Positions 24,752 through 34,366 of a DNA stretch of 64,000 nucleotides are shown here, piece by piece. The position numbers and the translations under genes are program-made. Under the pieces are notes generated by a model that saw only the letters and a program-made list of their open reading frames with translations, did no database searches and was not told where the DNA came from. The stretch is from Archangiaceae bacterium (lineage in GTDB: Bacteria; Myxococcota; Myxococcia; Myxococcales; Myxococcaceae). Where the stretch lies: NCBI GenBank assembly GCA_016714225.1, contig JADJNS010000039.1, positions 1 to 64,000 of the forward strand, in the 5' to 3' direction. Position 1 is the stretch's first letter, and every line of letters starts with the position of its first letter.

Positions 24752-27667
24752 TCATGGGTGGTGCAGCACGCCTCCGTTGTCGCCCACCACCCAGAGCTCG
24801 CCGCTGGGCGCCACCCAGAGCGCCGCGCTCACGAAGCCGTTGGTCGGCAGGTCTTGCCAGCCGGCGCCGGCGAAGCGCCCGACGTGGCCGTAGTCGCTCA
24901 CGTAGACGGTCGAGCCGCTGCCGAAGACGCTGCGGGGGCGGCGGCCGCCGAACGGCACCGCGGTGAAGGCCGCTCCTGTCCAGTGCAGGGGGTTGCCGTC
25001 GCCGACCACCCACAGGTCATTGGCGGCCGCGCCCCACACGTCGGTCAGGTCTTGAGTGCCGCCCGCGCTCACCGTCGAGAAGGTGGTGCCGTTGAAGCGC
25101 AGCACGGTGCCCGCCTTGCCGACCAGCCACACGTCGGTCGCCGAGGCGCCCCACACGCCGAGCAGCGCCTGGGTGGTGCCCGAGGTGAGCTGCGTCCACC
25201 CGGCGCCGTTCCACCGCAGCACCAGGCCCGCGTCGCCGACCGCCAGCGCGTGGGTGGGCGAGCTGGCCCACACCGCTCGAAGCGCGGGGCTGCCGGTCAC
25301 CGCGGGTGTCGAGACCTGCGTCCACGCGGTGCCGTTGAAGTGCGCGGTGGTGGTGCCGTTGCCGACCCCCCAGACGTCGCTGGCCGACGAGCCCCCGAGG
25401 CCGTTGAAGCTCAGGCCGGCGGGCGCCGAGAACGAGGCCAGCGCGGCGCCGTTCCAGTGCAGCAGCTCACCCGAGGTGGCGCCCAGCCACACGTCGCTCG
25501 ACGTGGCGCCCCAGATGGCGGGGAAGTTGGCCACCGGGCCCTGCGACCGCAGCGAGACCTGGGTGCCGTCCCAGTGGGCCATCTGCCCCTTCTCGCCCAC
25601 CAGCCACGCATCGGTGGCCGAGAGCGCGTTCGCGCCCCACAGGTGCTGCTGGGTGGGCGTGGTGAGCGCCGCCCAGCTGGTGCCGTTGAAGCGCAGCGCC
25701 TTGCCCTGCGCGGCCGAGACGATGACGTTGCTCGCCGAGGTGCCGGTCACCGAGAGCAGCAGGCTGGGCCCGGCGAGGGGCACCGGCACGCTGCTCCACG
25801 CGGTGCCGTTGAAGTGCAGCAGCGGGCCGCTGCCCACCGCCCAGACATCGCTCGAGCTGCTGCCCCACACCGAGAACAGCTCGGCGGTGCCCGCGCCGGT
25901 GAAGGCGCTCCACGCGGTGCCGTTGAAGTGAAGCAGCGTGCCGCTCGAGCCCACCGCCCACACGTCGGTCGCCGAGCTGCCCCACAGCCCGTTGAGCCAT
26001 TGGGTGGTGCCGCTGACCACGCGCGTGAAGGTCGACCCGTTGAAGCGAATCAGGGCACCGTCGGTGCCGGCCAGCCACACCGTATTCCCCACGCCCCACA
26101 CTGCGTGGAAGTTGACCGTCTGCACCACCGGGTCTTGAACCTGGGTGAGCGAGGTTCCGTCCCAGCGCAGCACGGTGCCGAACTGGCCGACCACCCACAG
26201 GTTGGTGGCGGTGCCCCACAGCGCCTGCAGGTTCGAGGTGTCAGGCGTGGCGATGCGCTTCCAGGTCGAGCCGTCGTAGCGGAGCAGCACGCCTCCGTTG
26301 CCCGCCGCCCACACGTTGGTGGGGCTGAGCGCCAGCACCGCCTGCAGGCCCTCGCCTTGGGGGCGCGGGTTCTCCCAGCACCAGCAGCTGTCGTTGCAGA
26401 CCAGGCCGCGCGAAAGGCCCGCGCAGGTGGCGCAGACGTTGGGTACGTCGCCCCCGCCGCAGGTCTGCGAGGCGGCGCAGGTGCCGCAGCTCAACGTGCC
26501 GCCGCAGCCGTCGGCGATGGTGCCGCAGTTCTTGCCCGCCGCCGCGCAGGTGGTGGGCCTGCACCCGCAGATGTTCGCCGCGCCGTTGCCGCCGCAGGTC
26601 TGCGGCGAGCTGCAGGCGCCGCAGCTCAAGGTGCCGCCGCAGCCGTTCGAGATGCTGCCGCAGTTCTTGCCCTCGGCCGCGCAGGTGGTGGGCGTGCAGC
26701 TGCAGACGTTCGGAACCCCGCCGGTGCCGCAGCCCTGACCCGCCGCGCAGGCGCCGCAATTCAAGGTGCCGCCGCAGCCGTTCGAGATGCTGCCGCAGTT
26801 CTTGCCCTGCGCCGCGCAGGTGGTGGGCGTGCACGTGCAGACGTTCGGAACCCCGCCGGTGCCGCAGCCCTGACCCGCCGCGCAGGTGCCGCAATTCAAG
26901 GTGCCGCCGCACCCGTTCGAGATGCTGCCGCAGTTCTTGCCCTGCGCCGCGCAGGTGGTGGGGGTGCAGCCGCAGACGTTCACGGTGCCGCTCCCGCCGC
27001 AGCTCTGCGGCGAGGTGCAGGTGCCGCAGCTCGAGGTGCCGCCGCACCCGTCCGAGACCACGCCGCAGTTCTTGCCCAGCTGCGCGCAGGTCTTGGCGGT
27101 GCAGGGCTGGGTGCCACAGACGTTGGGCTGGCTGCCGCCGCACGTCATGCCCGTGGTGCAGGTGCCGCAGTCGAGCGTGCCGCCGCAGCCGTCGGGCATC
27201 GAGCCGCAGTTCTTGCCCTGGGCGGCGCAGATGGTCGGCGTGCAGCCGCACACCCCGGCCGCCGAGCAGGTCTGAGGGGCGTTGCAGGTGCCGCAGTCGA
27301 GCGTGCCACCGCAGCCGTCGTCGGTCTGCCCGCAGCTGCGGCCCGCCTCGCTGCAGCCCTTCGGGGTGCAGGTCTTCGGCGCACAGACGTTGGGAGAGCC
27401 GCCTGCGCCGCACTCCATTCCGCCTGAGCAGTCGCCACACTGCAGCGTGGCGCCGCAGCCGTCGGCGAGCGCGCCGCAGTCTTTGCCCTGCGCCGAACAG
27501 CTCGTCGGCACACAAGGGTTGCTCGGGCCCGAGCACGCCGCTCCCACCGCCATCAGCACCGCCAGAAATCGCGCTTTCCTGATCGAATCTCCCGCCCCAC
27601 AGGGCGACCCGCGGCGAAGGTGTCGCCCGCCGCGGGCGCGGCACGGAGATTTGCGCTGAAATGCCAT
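24752..27667 (-). CDS. Cysteine-rich-repeat and beta-propeller surface lipoprotein
   Basis: About 971 residues. After the hydrophobic segment RFLAVLMAVGAAC come eight Cys-rich units of about 45 residues, each close to CxPTTCAAQGKNCG, then NGCGGTLNCGxC. The C-terminal 550 residues are propeller repeats with the pattern WGSSATDVWAVG followed by LLHFNGTAW, about a dozen times. The Cys units are probably disulphide-stapled stalk modules; the propeller may bind other surface molecules. The start is uncertain: ATG 27667 gives an odd basic leader, while the best ribosome binding site (GGGAGA, 27588-27593) sits just before an ATC codon at 27583. First in line with the PEGA and RCC1 genes. Confidence 0.8.
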   Translation of the reverse strand: MAFQRKSPCRARGGRHLRRGSPCGAGDSIRKARFLAVLMAVGAACSGPSNPCVPTSCSAQGKDCGALADGCGATLQCGDCSGGMECGAGGSPNVCAPKTCTPKGCSEAGRSCGQTDDGCGGTLDCGTCNAPQTCSAAGVCGCTPTICAAQGKNCGSMPDGCGGTLDCGTCTTGMTCGGSQPNVCGTQPCTAKTCAQLGKNCGVVSDGCGGTSSCGTCTSPQSCGGSGTVNVCGCTPTTCAAQGKNCGSISNGCGGTLNCGTCAAGQGCGTGGVPNVCTCTPTTCAAQGKNCGSISNGCGGTLNCGACAAGQGCGTGGVPNVCSCTPTTCAAEGKNCGSISNGCGGTLSCGACSSPQTCGGNGAANICGCRPTTCAAAGKNCGTIADGCGGTLSCGTCAASQTCGGGDVPNVCATCAGLSRGLVCNDSCWCWENPRPQGEGLQAVLALSPTNVWAAGNGGVLLRYDGSTWKRIATPDTSNLQALWGTATNLWVVGQFGTVLRWDGTSLTQVQDPVVQTVNFHAVWGVGNTVWLAGTDGALIRFNGSTFTRVVSGTTQWLNGLWGSSATDVWAVGSSGTLLHFNGTAWSAFTGAGTAELFSVWGSSSSDVWAVGSGPLLHFNGTAWSSVPVPLAGPSLLLSVTGTSASNVIVSAAQGKALRFNGTSWAALTTPTQQHLWGANALSATDAWLVGEKGQMAHWDGTQVSLRSQGPVANFPAIWGATSSDVWLGATSGELLHWNGAALASFSAPAGLSFNGLGGSSASDVWGVGNGTTTAHFNGTAWTQVSTPAVTGSPALRAVWASSPTHALAVGDAGLVLRWNGAGWTQLTSGTTQALLGVWGASATDVWLVGKAGTVLRFNGTTFSTVSAGGTQDLTDVWGAAANDLWVVGDGNPLHWTGAAFTAVPFGGRRPRSVFGSGSTVYVSDYGHVGRFAGAGWQDLPTNGFVSAALWVAPSGELWVVGDNGGVLHHP
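26706..26975 (-). repeat. Two near-identical 135-bp tandem copies within the Cys-rich repeat region
   Basis: Bases 26706-26840 and 26841-26975 are almost the same, including synonymous positions. They encode the adjacent Cys-rich units with TTCAAQGKNCGSISNGCGG. The other six units are much more diverged in DNA. This is a recent tandem duplication that adds one stalk module, or a recombination/homogenisation event. Confidence 0.85.
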
Positions 27668-27796
27668 GCGTTTGCTTCGGTGCCATTGTGACCCCCCCTC
27701 TCGCCGGGTGCCACGCGACGCGACTCGAGGTGTCACGCGCTTGACCTTTGGCCCCCTCTTCCCCCACAAGCTTCGAGGTGCGAGGCGTGCCGAACG

Positions 27797-28558
27797 ATGA
27801 CCGCGTTGGAGCTCGAGCTGAAGCGTCGCTGGCCACAAGCCCCGCTCGACGCGGCGATGCTGGCGCAGTGCGAGCGTGAGAACCCGCCCCCCGTCTCGGC
27901 CGAGCTCTACCTGGCCCGGGCCGCGGTGCGGGGCGAGGCCTGGGCGGCGGGCGTGCTCGAGCGGCAGGTGTTCGAGCCCATCGGCCGGCAGCTCGCCCGC
28001 AAGTTCGGGTACGACGAAGCGGCCGATGCGCTTCAGCGGGTGCGGGTGCAGCTGCTCACCGGGCCGCAGGCGGGGCTGCACGGCTATGCCGGCCGGGGCC
28101 CGCTCAAGGGCTGGGTGGCGGTGATCGCAGTGCGGCAGCTGCTCGCGCAGCGCACGGCCCGGCTCGCGTCGCTCAGTGAAATCGACGCTGCGGGGCGCGC
28201 GGCCAGCGGCGCCGAGCTCGAGCTGCACCTGCTCAAGGCGCGCTACTCGGCGGTGTTCAAAGAGTCGATGCAGCGCGCCATCGAGTCGCTCGAGCGGCGC
28301 CAGCGCCTGCTGTTGCGCATGCACACCGTCGACGGGCTCAGCGCCGAGAAGATCGGCGCCATCTTCCACGCGCACCGCGCCACGGTCTTCGAGTGGCTGG
28401 CCGAGGCGAGGCGGGTGCTGCACCAGCGCGTCGCCGACGAGGTGCAGCGGGCCGCGGGCATCGACCCGCGCGAGCTCGACAGCATCGCGCGGCTGCTGCA
28501 CCGGCACACCGACTTCAGCCTGCCGCGCCTGCTCGGCGCGGCCCCGGAGCGCCGGTGA
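27797..28558 (+). CDS. Sigma-70 family RNA polymerase sigma factor (myxobacterial type)
   Basis: 253 residues. Resembles the Myxococcales-specific sigma family (my recollection of TIGR03001-type proteins). Region 2 is atypical (GYDEAADALQRVRVQLLTG, with GRGPLKGWVAVIAVRQLL). Region 4 is clear: LERRQRLLLRMHTVDGLSAEKIGAIFHAHRATVFEWLAEAR, where the last part is the recognition helix. It is followed by a GTGA-coupled kinase that carries an N-terminal zinc-finger like an anti-sigma factor, so kinase and sigma probably form a regulatory pair. The gene diverges from the Cys-rich lipoprotein gene over about 130 bp. Confidence 0.82.
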   Translation: MTALELELKRRWPQAPLDAAMLAQCERENPPPVSAELYLARAAVRGEAWAAGVLERQVFEPIGRQLARKFGYDEAADALQRVRVQLLTGPQAGLHGYAGRGPLKGWVAVIAVRQLLAQRTARLASLSEIDAAGRAASGAELELHLLKARYSAVFKESMQRAIESLERRQRLLLRMHTVDGLSAEKIGAIFHAHRATVFEWLAEARRVLHQRVADEVQRAAGIDPRELDSIARLLHRHTDFSLPRLLGAAPERR

Positions 28559-29925
28559 ACCGCGGCTGTGCGAGCGACGAGGTGCTGGCGGCGTTCGCGA
28601 GCGGCGCGTTGCCCCCCGCAGACGCGCTCGAGGTCGAGGAGCACCTCGACGGCTGCGGCGCGTGCCGCGTCGCGGTGGCGGCGGCCGCCTCGAGCGAGGT
28701 GGGCCCCTCGGGGGGAGACTCGAAGACCGCGCCGCTGGGGCCCGCCGCGCGCGCGGCGGTGCTGCCGGCGCGCTTCGCCGCGGGCGAGGTGGTGGCGCAG
28801 CGCTACCGCATCGAGCGGCTGGTCGCCCACGGCGGCATGGGCGAGGTCTACGAGGCCTACGACACCGAGCTGGGCACGCGCCTGGCCTTGAAGACGGTGC
28901 GCGCCGAGATCGTCGGCGACCCCGATGCGCTCGAGCGCTTCAAGCGCGAGCTGAAGGTCGCGCGGCGCATCACCCACCCCAACGTCTGCCGCACCTTCGA
29001 CCTGGGCACGCACGTGGCGGCCTCCGGGCGCATCACCTTCTTCACCATGGAGTTTCTCGAGGGCGAGACCCTGCAGCACGCCCTCCGCGCGCGCGGGCCG
29101 ATGGAGCCGGCCGAGGTGCTGCCCCTGCTCGAGCAGATGGCCGGCGCGCTCGCGGCGACCCACGCGCTGGGCGTGGTGCACCGCGACTTCAAGAGCCAGA
29201 ACGTGATGCTGGTGCCGGCGGGGCAGTCGCCGAGGGTGATGGTCACCGACTTCGGCCTCGCCCGAGACCTGCAGGCCAGCGAGAGCTCGCACACCACGCT
29301 GCGGCTGGGGGGGGCAGGCAGCCCGGCGTACATGGCGCCCGAGCAGGTGGCGGGAGAGCCGATCGGCATCGCCGCCGACGTCTACGCGCTGGGCGTGGTG
29401 CTGTTCGAGATGCTGACCGGCCGGGTGCCGTTCGTGGGCGAGAACCCGGTGGCGACCGCCATCAAGCGGCTCACCGAGCCCGCGCCCGACGTGCGAAGCC
29501 TCAAGCCGGGGCTCGACCCGCGCTGGGCCAAAGCGATTCGCAAGTGCCTCGAGCGCGACCCGCAGAGGCGCTGGGGCTCGGTGACCGAGCTGGTGACGCA
29601 CCTGCAGAGCGCGCCGCCGCGGCGGAGCAGCGCTCGGCGGTGGGCGGGGCTGGTCGCTGCGAGCGCCGCGGTGGCGCTGGCCGGCCTGGCGCTGAGCGCG
29701 CGCGGCACCGCTGCCGCACCGCCGGTGGCGTTCGCGGTGGGCAAGACGGCGGCCTGGGCGAGGGTCGAGCTGCCGCCGGCGGCGACGCAGGTCGAGGCCC
29801 CTGCGGCAGCGCGACCCGCGCGGCCGCCTGCGGCGGTGAAGCGGTCAGAGCCGCCCCCTGCCGAGCCGCCCGAGGCGAACAAGGCGGTGCCCGCACGCGA
29901 CCTGATGCTCGACTACCCCGAGTGA
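28555..29925 (+). CDS. Ser/Thr protein kinase with N-terminal anti-sigma-type zinc finger
   Basis: 456 residues. Residues 1-45 carry an HxxxCxxC-like motif (EHLDGCGACRVAV) as in zf-HC2 anti-sigma factors. A complete kinase domain follows (about 85-350): GGMGEVYEAYD loop, Lys113 in LALKTVR, catalytic Asp211 in VVHRDFKSQN, DFGLA and YMAPEQVAG. Then a membrane helix (RWAGLVAASAAVALAGLAL) and a Pro/Ala-rich tail. GTG 28555 overlaps the sigma stop as GTGA. Likely model: the zinc finger holds the sigma factor and phosphorylation releases it. This is inferred from fusion and operon structure. Confidence 0.88.
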   Translation: MNRGCASDEVLAAFASGALPPADALEVEEHLDGCGACRVAVAAAASSEVGPSGGDSKTAPLGPAARAAVLPARFAAGEVVAQRYRIERLVAHGGMGEVYEAYDTELGTRLALKTVRAEIVGDPDALERFKRELKVARRITHPNVCRTFDLGTHVAASGRITFFTMEFLEGETLQHALRARGPMEPAEVLPLLEQMAGALAATHALGVVHRDFKSQNVMLVPAGQSPRVMVTDFGLARDLQASESSHTTLRLGGAGSPAYMAPEQVAGEPIGIAADVYALGVVLFEMLTGRVPFVGENPVATAIKRLTEPAPDVRSLKPGLDPRWAKAIRKCLERDPQRRWGSVTELVTHLQSAPPRRSSARRWAGLVAASAAVALAGLALSARGTAAAPPVAFAVGKTAAWARVELPPAATQVEAPAAARPARPPAAVKRSEPPPAEPPEANKAVPARDLMLDYPE

Positions 29926-29973
29926 CGGGCCGAGCGCGGCAAAGCCGGGCGCCGTTCGCTAGACAATGAAGAG

Positions 29974-32570
29974 ATGTCCGAGCCTCCGCGCCGCAACCCC
30001 TTCGTCAGAGTTCGCGGCGCGCGCCAGCACAACCTGAAGAACGTCGACGTCGACGTGCCCCGCGACGTGCTGGTGGTGTTCAGCGGGGTCTCGGGCTCGG
30101 GCAAGTCGTCGCTGGCGTTCGGCACCATCTTCGCCGAGGCGCAGCGCCGCTACCTCGAGTCGATCGCCCCGTACGCGCGCCGGCTCATCGAGCAGGTGGG
30201 CCCGCCCGAGATCGACAGCATCGACGGGCTGCCCCCGGCGGTCGCGCTGCAGCAGCAGCGCGGCACCCCGAGCGTGCGCTCGACGGTCGGCAGCGTGACC
30301 AGCCTCTCGAGCCTGATTCGCATGCTCTACTCGCGCGCGGGCGTGTACCCGCCGAAGCAGCCGATGCTGTTCGCCGAAGACTTCTCGCCGAACACCGCGC
30401 AGGGCGCCTGCCCGACCTGCCACGGCCTGGGCAACGTGTACGAAGTGACCGAGCAGACGATGGTGCCCGACCCTTCGCTGACCCTTCGCGAGCGGGCGGT
30501 GGCGGCCTGGCCGCCGGCGTGGCACGGGCAGAACCTGCGCGACATTCTGGTGACCATGGGCATCGACGTCGACGTGCCGTGGAAGACGCTGCCCAAGAAG
30601 ACGCGCGAGTGGATTCTGTTCACCGACGAGACGCCGACGGTGCCGGTGTACGCGGGGCTCACGCCCAGGCAGACGCGCGCGGCGCTGCGTGCGAAGGCCG
30701 AGCCGAGCTACCAGGGCACCTTCACCGGCGCGAAGAAGTACGTGCTGCAGACGTTCGCGAGCTCGCCCAGCGCGCTGATGAAGAAGCGGGTGTCGCGCTA
30801 CATGATTGGCGGCCGCTGCCCGACTTGCGACGGCAAGCGCCTCAAGCCCGAGGCGCTGACGGTGAAGTTCGAAGGGCTCGACATCGCCGAGCTGTCGGCG
30901 CTGCCGCTGAGCAGGCTGGCGAAAGTGCTCGAGCCCGCGGCACGTCGAGAAGTGCACCCTCTCCCCTCGTGGGAGAGCGCCGAGGTGAAGGGGAGTGCGC
31001 TGCGCAAGAAGCAGGTCGGAGGCCCCCACGAAGGAGCCCCCGACGTTCGCCGCACTCCGAACCAATCGGAAGAGAAGCGCATCGTGGCCCAGCGCATCGC
31101 GCACGACGTGCTCGAGCGGCTGAAGACGCTGACCGACCTGGGCCTCGGCTACCTCGCGCTCGACCGCACCACGCCCACGCTCTCGTCGGGCGAGCTGCAG
31201 CGGCTGCGGCTGGCCACGCAGATTCGCTCGAACCTGTTCGGCGTGGTCTACGTGATGGACGAGCCGTCGGCCGGCCTGCACCCGGCCGACTCGGAGGCGC
31301 TGCTCGACGCGCTCGAAGCGCTGACCCGCGACGGCAACTCGGTGTTCGTGGTCGAGCACGACCTCGAGGTGATGCGCCGGGCGGCGTGGCTGGTCGACGT
31401 GGGCCCCGACGCCGGCGAGCGCGGAGGCCGCGTGTTGTACAGCGGCCCGCCCGACGGCCTGCGCGAGGTCGAAGGCTCGCACACCGCGCGCTACCTGTTC
31501 GGTCAGGCGCCGCCGCTGCGCCGGGCAGCGCGGGCGCCGAAGGGGTGGCTCGAGCTCGAGGGCATCACCCGCAACAACCTGCACCAGCTCGACGCGCGCT
31601 TCCCGCTCGGGGTGCTGACCGCGGTGACCGGCATCTCGGGCTCGGGCAAGTCGAGCCTGGTCAGCCAGGCGCTGCTCGAGCTGGTGGCCGAGCACCTGGG
31701 TCACGCACCGCCGGAAGAAGAAGAAGACGAAGCCGAGGGCCCCAAGGTCCGGGCCGCCACGGCGGGCCGCATCGCGCGGGGCGCCGAGGGCCTCGCGCGG
31801 CTGGTGCGGGTCGACCAGAAGCCGATCGGCCGCACGCCGCGCTCGAACCTGGCCACGTACACCGGGCTGTTCGACGCGGTGAGGCAGCGCTTCGCGGCGA
31901 CGCCGCTGGCGAAGCAGCGCCGCTACGGCGCGGGCCGGTTCTCGTTCAACGTGAAGCAGGGGCGCTGCGAGACGTGCGAGGGCGAAGGCTTCGTGAGCGT
32001 CGAGATGATGTTCATGGCCAGCGTGTACGCGCCGTGCCCGACCTGCCACGGCGCGCGCTTCGACGCGCCGACGCTCGAGGTGCGGTACCGCGAGAAGAAC
32101 GTGGCCGAGGTGCTGGGCATGACGGTCGACGAGGCGAGCGCGTTCTTCTCGGGCGACGAGCCGATTCACCGGCCGCTCAAGCTCTTGCAGGCGATCGGCC
32201 TGGGGTACCTGCGGCTGGGCCAGCCGGCGACCGAGCTCTCGGGCGGAGAAGCGCAGCGCATCAAGCTGGCGACCGAGCTGCAGCGGGCGCAGCGGGGCGA
32301 TGGGCTGTACGTGCTCGACGAGCCGAGCACGGGGCTGCACGCCGCCGACGTCGACAAGCTGATGGCGACCTGCAGGAGCTCGTCGATGCGGGGAATACGG
32401 TGGTGGTCGTCGAGCACGAGATGCGAATTGCGGCCGCCGCCGATTGGGTGATGGAGCTGGGGCCGGGGGCGGGCGCTGAAGGGGGCCGCATCGTGGCCGA
32501 GGGCAGGCCTGACGAGGTCGCGCGGGTGCGCGAGAGTCGAACCGCGCCGTACCTGCTCGCTGCACTGTGA
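29974..32570 (+). CDS. UvrA2-type excinuclease ATPase (lacks UvrB-binding domain), frameshifted
   Basis: About 865 residues: tandem ABC ATPase of the UvrA family. It has two Walker A motifs (SGVSGSGKSSLAF and GISGSGKSSLV), signatures LSSGELQRLRLA and LSGGEAQRIKLA, and zinc-finger cysteines (CPTCHG, CPTCDG, CETCEGEG). After TVGSVTSLSSLIRMLYSRAG it jumps to the first zinc finger, so the UvrB-binding domain of true UvrA is missing, as in UvrA2 proteins linked to DNA-damaging drug tolerance. About 45 extra residues between LEPAA and EEKRIVAQRIA include a palindromic element. The frame breaks at 32369-32371: one C added to ACCTGCAG gives LQELVDAGNTVVVVEHEM and the normal end. Confidence 0.85.
30957..30993 (+). 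repeat. 37-bp palindromic element inside the UvrA2 gene
   Basis: Begins CCCTCTCCCCTCGTGGGAGA and ends GAGGTGAAGGGG. The first half is a hairpin (CTCTCCC, loop CTCGT, GGGAGAG). It matches the element at 54876-54912 (opposite strand) at 33 of 37 positions. It lies in frame within the coding region, at the start of the extra segment between LEPAA and EEKRIV. The two copies are translated in different frames (HPLPSWESAEVKG here), neither with a stop. Such elements resemble mobile REP-type repeats that tolerate insertion into proteins. Confidence 0.7.
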
Positions 32571-32637
32571 AGCGGGGCAAGGGGCAGCCTCACGCGCGCC
32601 GGGCCCGAAAGGCACCCGAACGCCCCCGGGCACCAGC

Positions 32638-34326
32638 TCAGCCCAGCACCTCGACGTGATGCTTCGGCGGCCTGCGATGCATCGCCGCCTCGACCACTCT
32701 CCCCAGCCGCAGCAGAAAATGCTCCTCATACGGCCGCCCCAGCAAGTGCACGCCGACCGGCAGCCCACCCGCGTCGTACCCCGCCGGCACCGACAGCCCC
32801 GGAAACCCGGTCACGTTGCCCGCCCGAATGAACCGCATCAGCTGATCCACCACCGGCAGGTTCGACTCTCCGTCCGGCAGTGACCTCTCGTTGATGAGCG
32901 GAGCGGTGCACGCCGTGGTCGGCGTCACGATGGCATCGACGCCCTTCATCAGCTCGAGGTACTCGCGGGTGAGCGCGTGCCGGTGCCGCATCGCGTGCAC
33001 CAGGTCGGTCGCCCGAAAGTGCCGCCCGATGGCCAGGTTCGTGCGCGCGTCGGGCCCGAAGCGTGTGCTCCCGCCCTCGCGGGTGTGCGGCAGCATCGCG
33101 GTCGCCATCTCCGAGAGAATGATGATCGCGTGCGCCCACAGCATCACGTTCAAGTCGGGTGGAGGAATCTCGACCACCGTCGCGCCGGCCGCCGTCAGCG
33201 CCGCCACCGCCTCGCGGCAGCGCGCCACCACGTCGGGCTCGGCGTCGTCGAAGTAGGGCCGGCAGATGCCCAGTCGCACGCCCTTCAGCGAGCGCTCGTC
33301 GAGCCCGCTCAAGTGCACCGCCGACTGCCGCCAGCTCACCGGGTCTCCCTCGTCGGGCCCGGCGATCAGCGCGTAGCCCAGCGCCACGTCGGCCACGGTG
33401 AGACCGATCGGCCCCACGTGGCCCGGGTTCCAGCACAGCGGCGGCACGCCGGTCTCGGGAATGCGCCCGAACGTCGCCTTCAACCCGACCACCCCGCACA
33501 GCGCCGCAGGTATGCGAATCGACCCGCCGCCATCGGCCCCGATGCTCAGCGGAGCCACCCCCGCCGCCACGCACGCCGCCGGCCCGCTCGACGAGCCGCC
33601 GGTGATGCGGCTCTTGTCGTACGGGTTGCGGCACGCGCCGTGATGCGGGTTCACCCCGATGGGGTTGATGCCGATCTCATGCATGTTCGCCTTGCCGATG
33701 ATGACCGCGCCCGCCGCCTTGAGCCGCGCCACCACCGCCGCGTCTTTCGTGGCCGGCGTGCGCATGAAGCGCGTGCCCAGCGTGGTGGGGAACCCCGCCA
33801 GGTCGACCTCGTCTTTCACCACGACCGGCACGCCATCGAGCGGCGACAGCGGCTGCTGCTTGCGGTGCCGCTCGGCCGACGCCTCGGCCGCCGCCAGCGC
33901 CTCGTTGAAGGTACGCGCGATGAACAGCGCCAGGCCCGGCTCTGCCTCGAGCTTGTCGATGTGCCCATTCAACCGGCGCACCACCGCCACCGGGTCCGCC
34001 TGCCCCTCGCGATACGCCCGGGCAAATCGGGCCACGGTCTCGAACCGCATGCCCGTCGCCACCTCGGGCAGCGCCGCCGCCGCCGCCGCGACCTCGGCCG
34101 CCCGCGGCCCCTTCTCGGGCGCCGACGCGTCGAGCGGCAGCGGAAACTGAATGGGCGACGCGTGCCCCGCCGGTGTCAGGCGGAACTGCTCGATGCCGCT
34201 GTCCCTCACCAGCCTGGCGAGCAGCGTGTCGGCGGTGATGCCGCTCTCCAACGCCGACACGAACAGCTTGAGCGGAGCGCCGCTCACCCGAGGCGCGACG
34301 ACCGCTTGGCGCTGGTAGGAGGTCAT
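32638..34326 (-). CDS. Amidase signature family hydrolase
   Basis: 562 residues. Hydrolyses a C-N amide bond with a Ser-Ser-Lys triad. The Lys is in PVVVKDEVDLAGFPT. The glycine/serine-rich signature GGSSSGPAACVAAGVAPLS is followed by IGADGGGSIRIPAALCGVV with the nucleophile region. C-terminal segments (GNVTGFPGLSVPAGY, GLPVGVHLLGRPYEE) are typical. About 120 residues precede the core. ATG 34326 (MTSYQRQAVVAP) is chosen; a longer ORF to 34416 adds residues unlike the family. Monocistronic, convergent with UvrA2 and divergent from a small secreted protein. The substrate cannot be told. Confidence 0.9.
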   Translation of the reverse strand: MTSYQRQAVVAPRVSGAPLKLFVSALESGITADTLLARLVRDSGIEQFRLTPAGHASPIQFPLPLDASAPEKGPRAAEVAAAAAALPEVATGMRFETVARFARAYREGQADPVAVVRRLNGHIDKLEAEPGLALFIARTFNEALAAAEASAERHRKQQPLSPLDGVPVVVKDEVDLAGFPTTLGTRFMRTPATKDAAVVARLKAAGAVIIGKANMHEIGINPIGVNPHHGACRNPYDKSRITGGSSSGPAACVAAGVAPLSIGADGGGSIRIPAALCGVVGLKATFGRIPETGVPPLCWNPGHVGPIGLTVADVALGYALIAGPDEGDPVSWRQSAVHLSGLDERSLKGVRLGICRPYFDDAEPDVVARCREAVAALTAAGATVVEIPPPDLNVMLWAHAIIILSEMATAMLPHTREGGSTRFGPDARTNLAIGRHFRATDLVHAMRHRHALTREYLELMKGVDAIVTPTTACTAPLINERSLPDGESNLPVVDQLMRFIRAGNVTGFPGLSVPAGYDAGGLPVGVHLLGRPYEEHFLLRLGRVVEAAMHRRPPKHHVEVLG

Positions 34327-34366
34327 GTCGCATGAATACCGCACGCCCCTGGGCGTCGATACCGGC

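Noticed and set aside
24758..27427. 889-codon plus-strand open frame opposite the Cys-rich/propeller lipoprotein
   Set aside because: Low-complexity Ala/Arg/Val composition, no domain, and the minus strand gives clear repeats; it is a shadow.
29926..29973. Possible terminator between the kinase and UvrA2 genes
   Set aside because: Short imperfect stem, no T-run, genes are co-directional.
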